Below, piece by piece: positions 7,915-16,900 of a stretch of DNA of 64,000 nucleotides. Position 1 is the first letter of the stretch. The number at the start of each line of letters is the position of its first letter. The position numbers were made by a program, and so were the translations under genes. The stretch comes from Beutenbergia cavernae DSM 12333 (GTDB taxonomy: Bacteria > Actinomycetota > Actinomycetes > Actinomycetales > Beutenbergiaceae), in assembly GCF_000023105.1 (NCBI RefSeq), contig NC_012669.1, forward strand, positions 1,116,001 through 1,180,000. The letters are read 5' to 3'. Under the pieces are notes generated by a model. The model saw only the letters and a program-made list of their open reading frames with translations. It was not told where the DNA came from and ran no database searches.

Positions 7915-9612
7915 ATGAGCGCGACGCCGCACGGACCGGCACCTCAGCAGCCCACGCCCTATGGCCCGACGCCGCCCGGCGGCGCCGCCGCGTACCCGGA
8001 GCCTCCCGCCGCGACCGCGTGGCAGGCGTCGCCCGCCGTCGGCGCTACGCCCGGGCGGCCGTGGGACGCCGAGGCGCCGTACCGGCCGCTCCTCGGCTGG
8101 GTCCTGCTGGTTCCGGCCGTCGTCCTCCTCGTGTGGCAGCTGGCCATCCCGACGCTGCGCACGCAGGCCCTCGCGACCCAGGACGTCCAGATGGTCCCCC
8201 TCGGCGGGTCCCAGGGCGAGTTCGTCGGGCTCGACAACTACGTCGAGGTGCTGGCGCTCACCGGGCTCGGGCCCTGGTTCGGGGCCGTCGTGATGGGGGT
8301 TCTCCCCACGCTGGTCGGCCTCGGCATCGGCGTCGTCGTGGGCCTGGCGCAGGCGCGGACCGGGGCGAGCGCCGGCCGCCTCGCGTACGTGCTGCTCGGC
8401 GTCTCGCTCGCGTTCGTGGCCCCGCTCAGCGCCGCCCTCGCGTACCTCGGCCCGGCCGGCCTGATCGGCCGGGTCGGCGGGGGGTCGTCGTTGGGGCTCG
8501 GCCCGGCGATCGTCGTGGCGCTGCTGGTCTGGTTCGTGCTGCCCGCGGTGCTCGCCGCCGTCGTCACGTCCGCGAGCCTGCGCGGCGACGGCGTCGGCGG
8601 CACCCAGCTCGTCGTGCTCGGGATCGTCACGCTCCTCGGCGGCGTCGCCTGGGGCGCGCAGTCCTTCGTCGTGCCGTTCCTGGCGAACGCGGAGACGCCG
8701 GCCTTCGTCGCGTACCGGACGGGATTCATCATGGCCGACCTCGGGCTTGGGGCGGCCGCGTCCGCGATGATCGGCGCGATCGCCACCGTGTGCGGCGTCG
8801 TCGCGATGATCGTGCTCGTCGCGTCCCGGCTGCGGCTCGAGATCGCGCCCGAGGTCGCCGGCGCGGACGGTGCTGCGGGGTACGACGGCGTCACCGCCGG
8901 CGCCGCGCCCACCCCCCAGCGTTCCGGCGTGGCGGGTGCGGTCGCGGCCGGGGCGCTCCTGCTCGTCGCCGTCGTCGTCGCGCTCCCGTGGCTGACACAG
9001 CTCGGCAACACGGCCGGCGGGCAACCCGCCTCGGCAGTGACCACCTGGCTGCCCTCCGCCCTCGGTGGCGTCCTCGCCCTCGGCGTCGCCGGGCTCGCCG
9101 GCGCCGGGATCGGCTACCTCCGACCGCTCGGGCGGGGCAGCGAGTGGCTGCTGCTCGTGTTCTCGCCGGGGCTGTTCTTCGGGTTCGCGCCGGTGATGAC
9201 CGTGGCGTTCCTCGACGCGCGCGACCTCGAGATGCTCGGCACGTTCTGGAGCCTCGTGCCGACGATCCTCGTGGTGCCGTTCGTCGTGCTCGCGACGTAC
9301 GTCGGCGCTGCTGTGCGACGTGCGGGCAGCGGCGCCGCTCGCGCGCTCGTCCGTCCGGTCGGGGCCGTGGCGCTGGCCGCCCTGACGACGTTCGTCTGGC
9401 TCTCCGTCCAGTCGTTGCTGCGTGACCTCATCATGACGGTCCCGCCGAACCTGCCGCCGGCGTCCGTCGTCGTCCTGCAGGGGATGTTCGAGGCACGGGG
9501 CTCGCTGCCGCTGGGCCTCCTCACGCCACTCCCGGTGCTGGTGGTCGTCGCCGGACTGCTCGGCGTCGCGTTCGCCGGCCTCACCCGGTGGCGCGTGGTC
9601 CGCGCGCGCTGA
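7915..9612 (+). CDS. Polytopic membrane protein resembling a fused sugar ABC permease
   Basis: 565 residues: a Pro/Ala-rich cytoplasmic N-terminus (about 1-55) and then about 12 hydrophobic segments. The sequence FVGLDNYVEVL after the first segment is very like the FxGLxNY/F motif of MalF-type sugar ABC permeases. I find no EAA loop and no ATPase or binding-protein gene beside it, so transport activity is doubtful. TAGCCT (7901-7906) ends 8 bases before the ATG, giving an almost leaderless mRNA. Function unknown. Confidence 0.7.
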   Translation: MSATPHGPAPQQPTPYGPTPPGGAAAYPEPPAATAWQASPAVGATPGRPWDAEAPYRPLLGWVLLVPAVVLLVWQLAIPTLRTQALATQDVQMVPLGGSQGEFVGLDNYVEVLALTGLGPWFGAVVMGVLPTLVGLGIGVVVGLAQARTGASAGRLAYVLLGVSLAFVAPLSAALAYLGPAGLIGRVGGGSSLGLGPAIVVALLVWFVLPAVLAAVVTSASLRGDGVGGTQLVVLGIVTLLGGVAWGAQSFVVPFLANAETPAFVAYRTGFIMADLGLGAAASAMIGAIATVCGVVAMIVLVASRLRLEIAPEVAGADGAAGYDGVTAGAAPTPQRSGVAGAVAAGALLLVAVVVALPWLTQLGNTAGGQPASAVTTWLPSALGGVLALGVAGLAGAGIGYLRPLGRGSEWLLLVFSPGLFFGFAPVMTVAFLDARDLEMLGTFWSLVPTILVVPFVVLATYVGAAVRRAGSGAARALVRPVGAVALAALTTFVWLSVQSLLRDLIMTVPPNLPPASVVVLQGMFEARGSLPLGLLTPLPVLVVVAGLLGVAFAGLTRWRVVRAR

Positions 9613-9622
9613 AACCCACCCA

Positions 9623-9712
9623 GGGTGACCCCTGGGCGGGCAGGGGTGATTTGCCGTCGCTCATGGGTGAACTCCCGCCGTCACCCTGTCCCGCCGTCGA
9701 TCCGCGTAGTTC
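9623..9712 (+). promoter_or_regulatory. Triple GGGTGA box array and -10 before the cytidylyltransferase operon
   Basis: GGGTGA occurs at 9623, 9644 and 9665, exactly 21 bp apart, with one inverted copy TCACCC at 9681-9686. A -10-like TAGTTC lies at 9707-9712. The boxes match those in front of other surface-polymer genes here, but on the opposite strand relative to transcription. No factor is known to me for this site. Confidence 0.6.
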
Positions 9713-9798
9713 CATCGATCCAGGTGCTCGCGTTCGACGCGAGCCGACTCGGCACGGACCACGTGCCGGGACACCGGTCGCGGCGAACGGGGAGGCCG

Positions 9799-10260
9799 AT
9801 GTCGGAGGTCATGGGGCGGGGCCAACGCGTCGTCGGATACGTGCCGGGCGGATTCGACATGCTCCACGTCGGGCATCTCAACATCCTGCGGGCCGCCCGC
9901 GAGCGCTGCGACCGCCTGATCGTCGGCGTCGCGCTGGACTCGTCGCTCGTCGCGATGAAGGGCCGGCCACCGGTCGTCCCGCACCACGAGCGCATGGAGC
10001 TCGTCGCCAGCCTGCGGTTCGTCGACGACGTCGTCAGCGACTACGCGCAGGACAAGCGCGTGGCGTGGCGCCACCACCCGTTCGACGTCCTGTTCAAGGG
10101 CGACGACTGGAAGGGCACCCCCAAGGGGGACCGGCTCGAGGCGGAGATGGCAGAGGTCGGCGCGCGCGTCGTCTACCTGCCGTACACACCGTCGACGTCG
10201 TCGACGATGCTGCGCGACTTCCTCACCGCCGGCATCGCCGCGGAGGCCGCGGCTCGCTGA
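9799..10260 (+). CDS. Cytidylyltransferase family protein (TagD/glycerol-3-phosphate cytidylyltransferase-like)
   Basis: 153 residues. A single nucleotidyltransferase domain has the nucleotide-binding GGFDMLHVGHLNILRAA motif (HxGH) and the C-terminal PYTPSTSSTMLR, the counterpart of the ISTT/ISSS motif. It would activate glycerol-3-phosphate or another alditol phosphate to a CDP-alcohol. A CDP-alcohol phosphotransferase two genes downstream fits such a donor. ATG 9799 is chosen (GGGAGG upstream); ATG 9811 is possible. It opens a tight cluster of overlapping genes running to about 18,320. The exact substrate is not shown. Confidence 0.85.
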   Translation: MSEVMGRGQRVVGYVPGGFDMLHVGHLNILRAARERCDRLIVGVALDSSLVAMKGRPPVVPHHERMELVASLRFVDDVVSDYAQDKRVAWRHHPFDVLFKGDDWKGTPKGDRLEAEMAEVGARVVYLPYTPSTSSTMLRDFLTAGIAAEAAAR

Positions 10261-10275
10261 GCCGCGGACTGAGAC

Positions 10276-11181
10276 ATGGTCGAGAACACCACCCCGCCCT
10301 CCGCCGTCGTCGTCGTGAGCTTCGGCTCGAGCGCGCTGCTCGAGGCGAACCTCGGCCCGCTCGAGGCGGCGGCGGGCAGGCCCGACGTCGTCGTCGTCGA
10401 CAACTTCTCCGGAGCCGCCGAGCGGGCCACCATCACCCGGCTCGCCGCCGAGCGGGGCTGGGAGCTCGTGGCGCCGGAGCGCAACCTCGGGTTCGGGGAC
10501 GGCGTCAACCTCGGCGCCGAGCGCGCGTTCGCCCGCGGCGCCGAGGTCGTGTGCGTGCTCAACCCGGACGCGCGGCTGAGCGCCGACGGCTTCGACCGTC
10601 TCGTGCGGGCGGCCCATGACGCACCGCGCGCGCTGGTCGCCCCACGCATGGTCGACGGCGAGGGGCGGGTCTCGTTCGAGGGTGCGGAGGTGCGGCTCCA
10701 CGACGGGACGACGACGCGGGCCGACGTCACGACCGCCCGGCACCCGTGGCTGTCGGGGGCGTGCCTGGCGTTCGGCCGGGAGGCCTGGGATCTCGTCGGC
10801 GGGTTCAGCAGCGAGTACTTCCTCTACTGGGAGGACGTCGACCTGTCGTGGCGGATGCGCGAGGCCGGGGGAGAGCTGCGGTTCCTCGGCGACGTGACGG
10901 CCGTCCATGACGTCGGCGGGACCCAGAACCGGTCCCGGTGGTCGACCCGGTCGACCACGTACGTCTACTTCAACTGCCGGAACCGGCTCGTGTTCGCGGC
11001 GCACCACCTGGAACCCCGGGCGGGTCGCACATGGCTGCGCCGCAGCCCGCGGTACGCACGCGACGTGCTGCTGCGCGGCGGGAGCCGGCTCGCGCTGCTG
11101 TCGCCGCGCGCCGTCTGGGCGGCGGTGTCCGGGACGCTCTCCGGAGCGCAGGTCCTCGTCCGAGGGGCGCGGCATGCCTGA
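10276..11181 (+). CDS. Glycosyltransferase family 2 (rhamnosyltransferase-like)
   Basis: 301 residues, a soluble GT-A enzyme. Motifs: VVSFGSSALLEANLGPL, VVVDNFSGAAE, the metal-binding region LNPDARLSADGFDRLV and the acceptor/catalytic FLYWEDVDLSWRMREAGGEL, as in WbbL-type rhamnosyltransferases. Its last 8 bases overlap the following gene, implying translational coupling. The sugar and acceptor are unknown. Confidence 0.88.
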   Translation: MVENTTPPSAVVVVSFGSSALLEANLGPLEAAAGRPDVVVVDNFSGAAERATITRLAAERGWELVAPERNLGFGDGVNLGAERAFARGAEVVCVLNPDARLSADGFDRLVRAAHDAPRALVAPRMVDGEGRVSFEGAEVRLHDGTTTRADVTTARHPWLSGACLAFGREAWDLVGGFSSEYFLYWEDVDLSWRMREAGGELRFLGDVTAVHDVGGTQNRSRWSTRSTTYVYFNCRNRLVFAAHHLEPRAGRTWLRRSPRYARDVLLRGGSRLALLSPRAVWAAVSGTLSGAQVLVRGARHA

Positions 11182-11959
11182 GACGACGCTGCCCGCGACC
11201 CCCGCCGCGCCTCTCGCCCGCTCGTTCGGCGGGGCGGTCCGCCAGCTCCGCGACGCCCAGAAGAGCAACCGCGGCGCGGCCGGCTACTCGCGCTGGGTCA
11301 ACCGCCCGCTCGGCCGCGTGCTCGCCGCGGCCGCGTTCACGCTCGGCCTGACGCCGAACGCCGTGACGGCGCTCAGCGCCGTCGCGACGTTCTCCGGGAT
11401 CGCCGTCATCGCCCTGGTGCCACCGTCCGTCGTCGCCGGGATCGGCGCCGCGGCCCTGCTCGTGCTCGGGTACGCGCTCGACTCCGCCGACGGCCAGCTC
11501 GCGCGCCTCACGCGCACCGGATCGGTGACGGGCGAGTGGCTCGACCACGTCGTCGACTCCGTGAAGATCGCCTCGATCCATCTCGCCGTCCTGATCTCCT
11601 GGGCGCGCTTCGTCGACCTGCCGGACGAGCGGTTCCTGCTCGCGCCGATCGCGTTCGCGATCGAGGCCAACGTCTTCTTCTTCACGATCATCCTCACCGA
11701 GCAGATGCGCCGCGCCGCAGGCGGCCCGAGCTCCCAGGTGGCCGCGGGCGGTGCCGCGCCGGTGGGCCGTTCCCTGCTCGTGCTGCCGACGGACTACGGC
11801 CTGCTGTGCCTCGTGGTGGCGCTGTCCGGCGCGTCGATGGTGTTCGTGGGCGTGTACACGGCCCTCGCCGCGCTCAACTGGCTCTACCTGGGGGCGGCGC
11901 TGGTCCGCTGGTACCGCGAGGTCCGCACGATGGGACGAGGCGTGGGAGGCGCGACATGA
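11174..11959 (+). CDS. CDP-alcohol phosphatidyltransferase family protein
   Basis: 261 residues, with several membrane helices. The family motif D-x2-DG-x2-AR-x8-G-x3-D-x3-D is complete (DSADGQLARLTRTGS then GEWLDHVVD). The family transfers a phosphatidyl or phospho-alcohol group from a CDP-alcohol. With a TagD-like enzyme two genes upstream and glycosyltransferases around it, a role in adding phospho-alditol to a surface polymer or its lipid carrier is plausible; phospholipid synthesis is the alternative. The ATG overlaps the gene before, and the stop overlaps the next ATG (ATGA). Confidence 0.88.
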   Translation: MPETTLPATPAAPLARSFGGAVRQLRDAQKSNRGAAGYSRWVNRPLGRVLAAAAFTLGLTPNAVTALSAVATFSGIAVIALVPPSVVAGIGAAALLVLGYALDSADGQLARLTRTGSVTGEWLDHVVDSVKIASIHLAVLISWARFVDLPDERFLLAPIAFAIEANVFFFTIILTEQMRRAAGGPSSQVAAGGAAPVGRSLLVLPTDYGLLCLVVALSGASMVFVGVYTALAALNWLYLGAALVRWYREVRTMGRGVGGAT

Positions 11960-13098
11960 GGATCGCCATGATCGGGACCAGGGGCGTGCCGGCGCGCTAC
12001 GGCGGGTTCGAGACGTGCGTCGAGGAGGTGGGGCGCCGGCTGGCGGACGCCGGGCACGACGTCGTCGTCTACTGCCGGGGTACCGACGGTTCCGACGCCG
12101 GGCCGCGTCACCTGGGCATGCGGCGCGTGGTGCTGCCCGCCGTCCGGCACCGGACGCTGGAGACGCTCAGCCACTCCGGGCTCTCGGTGGCCCATCTCGT
12201 CGGGCACCGCACGGACGTCGCGCTGGTGTTCAACGCCGCGAACGCGCCGTGGCTGCCCGTCGTGCGGGCGGCCGGCATCCCGGTGGCCACGCACGTCGAC
12301 GGCCTCGAGTGGAAGCGCGCGAAGTGGGGTGGCGCCGGGCGCCGGTACTACCGGTGGGCCGAGCGCCGGGCCGTGGCGTGGTCCCACGCGCTCATCGCCG
12401 ACGCCCAGGGGATCGCCGACTACTACCGCGACGAGCACGACGCCGCGACCCACCTCATCGCGTACGGCGCGCCACGCCTGCAGGGGGTCGGCACGGGCCG
12501 GCTCGCCGAGCTCGACCTCGAGGACGGGTCGTACCACCTCGTCGTCGCCCGCTTCGAGCCGGAGAACCACGTGCTCGAGATCGTCCGCGGCTACGTGCGC
12601 AGCGACGCGACCCGGCCGCTCGTCGTCGTCGGGTCGGCCCCGTACGCACACGCGTACGTCCAGCAGGTGCGGGCCGCCGCCGATCCGCGCGTCCGGCTCC
12701 TCGGCGGCGTCTGGGACCAGGATCTGCTCGACCAGCTCTACGCCGGGGCGTACACCTATCTCCACGGCCACAGCGTCGGCGGCACGAACCCGTCGCTGCT
12801 GCGGGCGATCGGCGCGGGCACCGCGACCATCGCGTACGACGTCGGCTTCAACCGTGAGGTGCTCGGCGACGCCGGCCGCTACTTCACCGGGCCGGCGGAC
12901 CTCGCGGAGCGGCTGCACGCCGCCGAGGCCGACCCGCAGGGGACGCGGCGGCGGGCGACGGCGCTCGCCGTGCGCGCCGGCGACTACGACTGGGACCGTG
13001 TCGCGGCGCAGTACGAGGACCTGTGCCGCGAGCTGGCCGGGAAGGGCGCGAGCGTGCCCCGGCCGTCGCGGCAGCGTGTGGTGGAGGTGTCACGATGA
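11956..13098 (+). CDS. DUF1972-type rhamnosyltransferase, GT4-like
   Basis: 380 residues. It opens MRIAMIGTRGVPARYGGFET, the hallmark of the DUF1972 N-terminal domain of actinobacterial and streptococcal rhamnosyltransferases. The C-terminal half is GT-B (VVARFEPENHVLEIVRGY, GHSVGGTNPSLLRAIGAG). It is coupled by ATGA to the CDP-alcohol transferase before it and to the membrane protein after it. It likely adds rhamnose to a lipid-linked repeat unit in the cytoplasm; the acceptor is unknown. Confidence 0.87.
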   Translation: MRIAMIGTRGVPARYGGFETCVEEVGRRLADAGHDVVVYCRGTDGSDAGPRHLGMRRVVLPAVRHRTLETLSHSGLSVAHLVGHRTDVALVFNAANAPWLPVVRAAGIPVATHVDGLEWKRAKWGGAGRRYYRWAERRAVAWSHALIADAQGIADYYRDEHDAATHLIAYGAPRLQGVGTGRLAELDLEDGSYHLVVARFEPENHVLEIVRGYVRSDATRPLVVVGSAPYAHAYVQQVRAAADPRVRLLGGVWDQDLLDQLYAGAYTYLHGHSVGGTNPSLLRAIGAGTATIAYDVGFNREVLGDAGRYFTGPADLAERLHAAEADPQGTRRRATALAVRAGDYDWDRVAAQYEDLCRELAGKGASVPRPSRQRVVEVSR

Positions 13099-13793
13099 CC
13101 GGTTCGCACACCCCGGAGGCCCCGGTCCGGGGTCATCGCCTGCGCTGGATCGTGCTGATCGCGCTCGTGGTCCTGCTCGGCACCGTGATCGTGGTGCGTG
13201 GCCTCGACGGTCGTTCCGGCACCGCCGGCGCCGAGGGGAGCCCGACGTCGACGGCCGGTGAGGAGGGCACGGAGACCCCGTCCGCGGACCCGACGCAGGA
13301 CGGGACGCCGGATGCGGCCGACCCGGCCGACCCGGCCTCGCCGGAACCCGCCGACGAGCCGACGCCCGAGGAGGTGGACGGCCGAGCCGTCATGCCGCCC
13401 GCCGAGGTCGACGCCGCCGTGACGCCGGCCGGCTCCGCGCTCGTGGTCCGGCTCGAGAACCCGGTCGCTGTCACCGCGTCCGACCCGATCCCCGGCCAGC
13501 TCGGCGGGCCGGCCGTGCAGTTCGACGTCGTCGTCGTCAACGAGGGCGACGACGAGCTGCCGCTGGACTTCGCCGTCGTCAACGTGGCGTACGGCGCCGA
13601 GAGCGCGCCCGCGTCCGACGTCGCGACCGGCGAGACGACGCCGTTGGGCGGCAGCCTCGAGGCCGGTGAGACGGCGCGGGGGACGTACGTGTTCCTCGTG
13701 CCCGACGACCAGCGGCAGGACGTGCGGGTGAGTGTCGACATCGACGTCGGCACGCCCATCGCGGTCTTCGCGGGAGCGATGCCGACGGCGTGA
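13095..13793 (+). CDS. Membrane-anchored extracellular beta-domain protein
   Basis: 232 residues. One N-terminal membrane segment (about 16-34, LRWIVLIALVVLLGTVIVV) is followed by a disordered Glu/Pro/Asp linker (about 40-95). The C-terminal domain of about 130 residues is predicted all-beta (ALVVRLENPVAVTAS, VQFDVVVVNEGDDELPLDF), reminiscent of DUF4352-type immunoglobulin-like domains. The ATG overlaps the preceding stop. It is the last gene before a strong regulated promoter at 13,820. Function unknown; its place suggests a role at the cell surface. Confidence 0.75.
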   Translation: MTGSHTPEAPVRGHRLRWIVLIALVVLLGTVIVVRGLDGRSGTAGAEGSPTSTAGEEGTETPSADPTQDGTPDAADPADPASPEPADEPTPEEVDGRAVMPPAEVDAAVTPAGSALVVRLENPVAVTASDPIPGQLGGPAVQFDVVVVNEGDDELPLDFAVVNVAYGAESAPASDVATGETTPLGGSLEAGETARGTYVFLVPDDQRQDVRVSVDIDVGTPIAVFAGAMPTA

Positions 13794-13819
13794 GCGCACC
13801 CCCGCTCACCCCACCAGAT

Positions 13820-13886
13820 TCACCCCTGGACGAGCAGCCTTTCACCCCTCTGGCACCTGCCTGCACCGGGCGCCCGTCCCTAGTGT
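13820..13886 (+). promoter_or_regulatory. Tandem TCACCC-box promoter of the LamG/PKD protein gene
   Basis: TCACCCC starts at 13820 and again at 13842 (22 bp apart), each preceded by T. A clear -10, TAGTGT, is at 13881-13886, 39 bp after the second box and 61 after the first. No -35-like hexamer lies between, as expected for an activator-dependent promoter. The layout is repeated at 25836-25902, 29905-29970, 41330-41396 and 58370-58435. Confidence 0.7.
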
Positions 13887-13935
13887 CGGGACCGGGGCCA
13901 GGGGACACCCGTACCACCCGAGGAGCCGAGGAACG

Positions 13936-16900
13936 ATGAAGCACTCCACACGCCGGAGCAGCGTGCTGGCGATGGCCGCCGCGCTCGCGACAGCCGTGAC
14001 GGCGTTCGTCGTCGCGCCCGCGGCCCAGGCGGCTCCGCCGTTCGACGACCTGCCCGAGACCGTCAGCGCCGACGCCCTCGCCGCCCCGCAGATGAACGGC
14101 GTCGTGTGGCGGCAGGTGGTGGCCGGCTCGACGGTGTTCGCGGTCGGCGAGTTCACCCGGGCGCGCCCGTACGGCTCGGCCGCCGGCCAGAACGAGGTCG
14201 TGCGCTCCCACGTCCTCGCCTACAACATCGACACCGGCGCCATGACGTCGTTCGCCCCCACGATCAACGCGCAGGTGATGGACGCCGCTGTCTCGCCCGA
14301 CGGCAACACGCTCTACCTGGTGGGCCAGTTCACGCAGGTCAACGGGCAGTCGCGCTACCGGATCGCGGCGTTCGACGTCGCCTCGGGAGCCCTGCTGCCG
14401 TTCCGGCCGGTCGTCAACACGCGCATCACGTCGGTCACCGCGACGAGCTCGACCGTCTACTTCGGCGGCCCGTTCACCACGGTCAACGGGCAGCAGCGCA
14501 CGCGGGTGGCCGCCGTCAACGCCGGCACCGGCACCACGAACACGCCCCTGTCGGCGTCGATCCCGGACGGCGACGTCCGCGGCGTCGCGCTCGCGCCCGA
14601 CGGGAACGCGCTGGTGATCGCCGGCAGCTTCACGAGCGTCAACGGCTCCAACAACCCCGGCTACGGGCTGGCCCGCCTCGCGACGTCGAACGGTGCCTCG
14701 CTCTCCTTCCCGGTCAACGCCATCGTGCGCAACGCCACCGTGAACGCGGCGATCTACTCGCTGAAGTCCGACGAGAACGGCGTGTACGGCACCGGCTACG
14801 ACTACTACGGTCCCGGGAACCTCGAAGGCTCGTTCCACGCGGACTGGGAGGGCAACCTCGAGTGGATCGACGGGTGCATGGGCGACACGTACGACGTGTG
14901 GCCCGACGGCGACGTCGTGTACCAGGCGTCCCACAAGCACAACTGCTCCCAGATCGGCGGCTTCCCGCAGGAGCAGCCGTGGACGTACCACAACGCCACA
15001 GCGATGACGAACTACGCGACGGGGACGAACGTCGGCGGGCTGCAGCCGGGCCAGCCGGCTCCGAAGATGCTGGCGTTCAAGCCGGAGTTCCAGGGCGGCA
15101 CGTACACGCCGTCCCGCCAGGCGGTCTGGACCGTCACGGGGAACGACGACTACATCCTGTACGCCGGTGAGTTCGTCCGGGTCAACGGCGTGCTCCAGCA
15201 GGGCCTCACCCGGTTCGCGCGGCGCGACGTCGCCCCGAACGACCAGGGCCCGCGCATCCGCGACGCGGCCACGAACCCGACCGTCGCCGCCGTGCCGTTC
15301 GCCGGGCTGCGGGTCTCCTGGACCGCCAACTGGGACCGCGACGACGACCACCTGCGCTACCAGGTCTACCGGAACGACATGAACACGCTCGTGTACGACC
15401 AGGTGCTCCGCGCCGACTACTGGTCGCTGCCCACGTTCGGCTTCATCGACTCCGACCTGGCCCAGGGTCAGAGCGCTCAGTACCGGCTCCGCACCACGGA
15501 CCCGTCGGGCAACTCGACGATCTCCGCCTGGGTGTCGGGCACCGCGGGGACCGTGGGCACGTCGACGACCTACTCCGAGGAGGTCCGGGCGGACGCGCCG
15601 GCCCACTACTGGCCGCTCGGCGAGCCCAGCGGCACGCGCGCCTACGACTGGGGCGGTGGCGCTGACCTCACGCTGACGTCGCAGGTCGCCCGCAACGTCG
15701 AGGGTGCGATCACCGGCGACGCCGGGTCGCGGTTCACCGGATCGACGAACTCGTACGGCTCCACGACGGCACGCGAGGGCGGGCCTCAGGAGTTCTCCGT
15801 CGAGGCGTGGTTCCGCCGGACGGGTTCCGGCGGCGGGAAGATCGTCGGCTTCGGCAGCTCCTCGTCCGGGAACAGCTCGAACTACGACCGCCACATCTAC
15901 ATGGACGCCGGCGGCCGCGTGATCTTCGGTGTCTACCCGGGCACGGAACGGACGATCAGCACGAGCGGCGCGTACAACGACGGCGAGTGGCACCACGTCG
16001 TCGGCACGCTCAGCCCGACGGGCATGCGGTTCTACCTCGACGGCGAGCTCGTCGGGGAGCGGACCGACACGACGTCGGCCCAGCCGTACACGGGGTACTG
16101 GCGCGTCGGCGGCGACTCCACGTGGTCGGGGAACCGGTACTTCAACGGGTCCATCGACGAGGTCGCCGTGTACTCGCGAGCTCTCGACGCCGCGACCGTG
16201 GCGCACCACTACACGGTCGGCAGCACGGGCGTGGTGCCGAACCAGGCGCCGACCGCGTCGTTCACGGCCGGCGTCACGGGCCTCGGGGTCTCCGTCGACG
16301 CGTCCGCGTCGTCCGACCCGGACGGCTCGATCGCGTCGTACGCCTGGACGTTCGGTGACGGGCAGAGCGGGACGGGGGCGACGGCGTCGCACACGTATGC
16401 GGCCGCCGGCACCTACACGGTCACGCTGACGGTGACGGACGACGACGGCGCGCCCGCGTCGACGACCCGGCAGGTCACGGTGACGGCGCCGCCCCCGAAC
16501 GTCGCACCGACCGCCTCCTTCACGTCGTCCGCGACGCACCTGGCCGCGTCGTTCAACGCCTCGGCGTCGTCCGACCCGGACGGCACGATCGCCGCGTACG
16601 CGTGGGACTTCGATGACGGGCAGACCGGGACCGGCGCGACGCCGTCGCACACGTACGCGGCCGCCGGCACCTACACGGTGACGCTGACGGTGACGGACGA
16701 CGACGGCGCGACCGACTCGGTCAGCGGCGACGTCACGGTGACGGCGCCCCCGGCGAACGCGCCGATCGCGATCGACACGTTCGGCCGCACGCAGGCGAAC
16801 GGGTGGGGCACGGCCACGACGGGCGGCGCGTGGACGCCGACCGCGGGCACGGCTGCTCGGTTCCTCACGGACGGCGACCGAGGGGTGCAGGTCCTGCACG

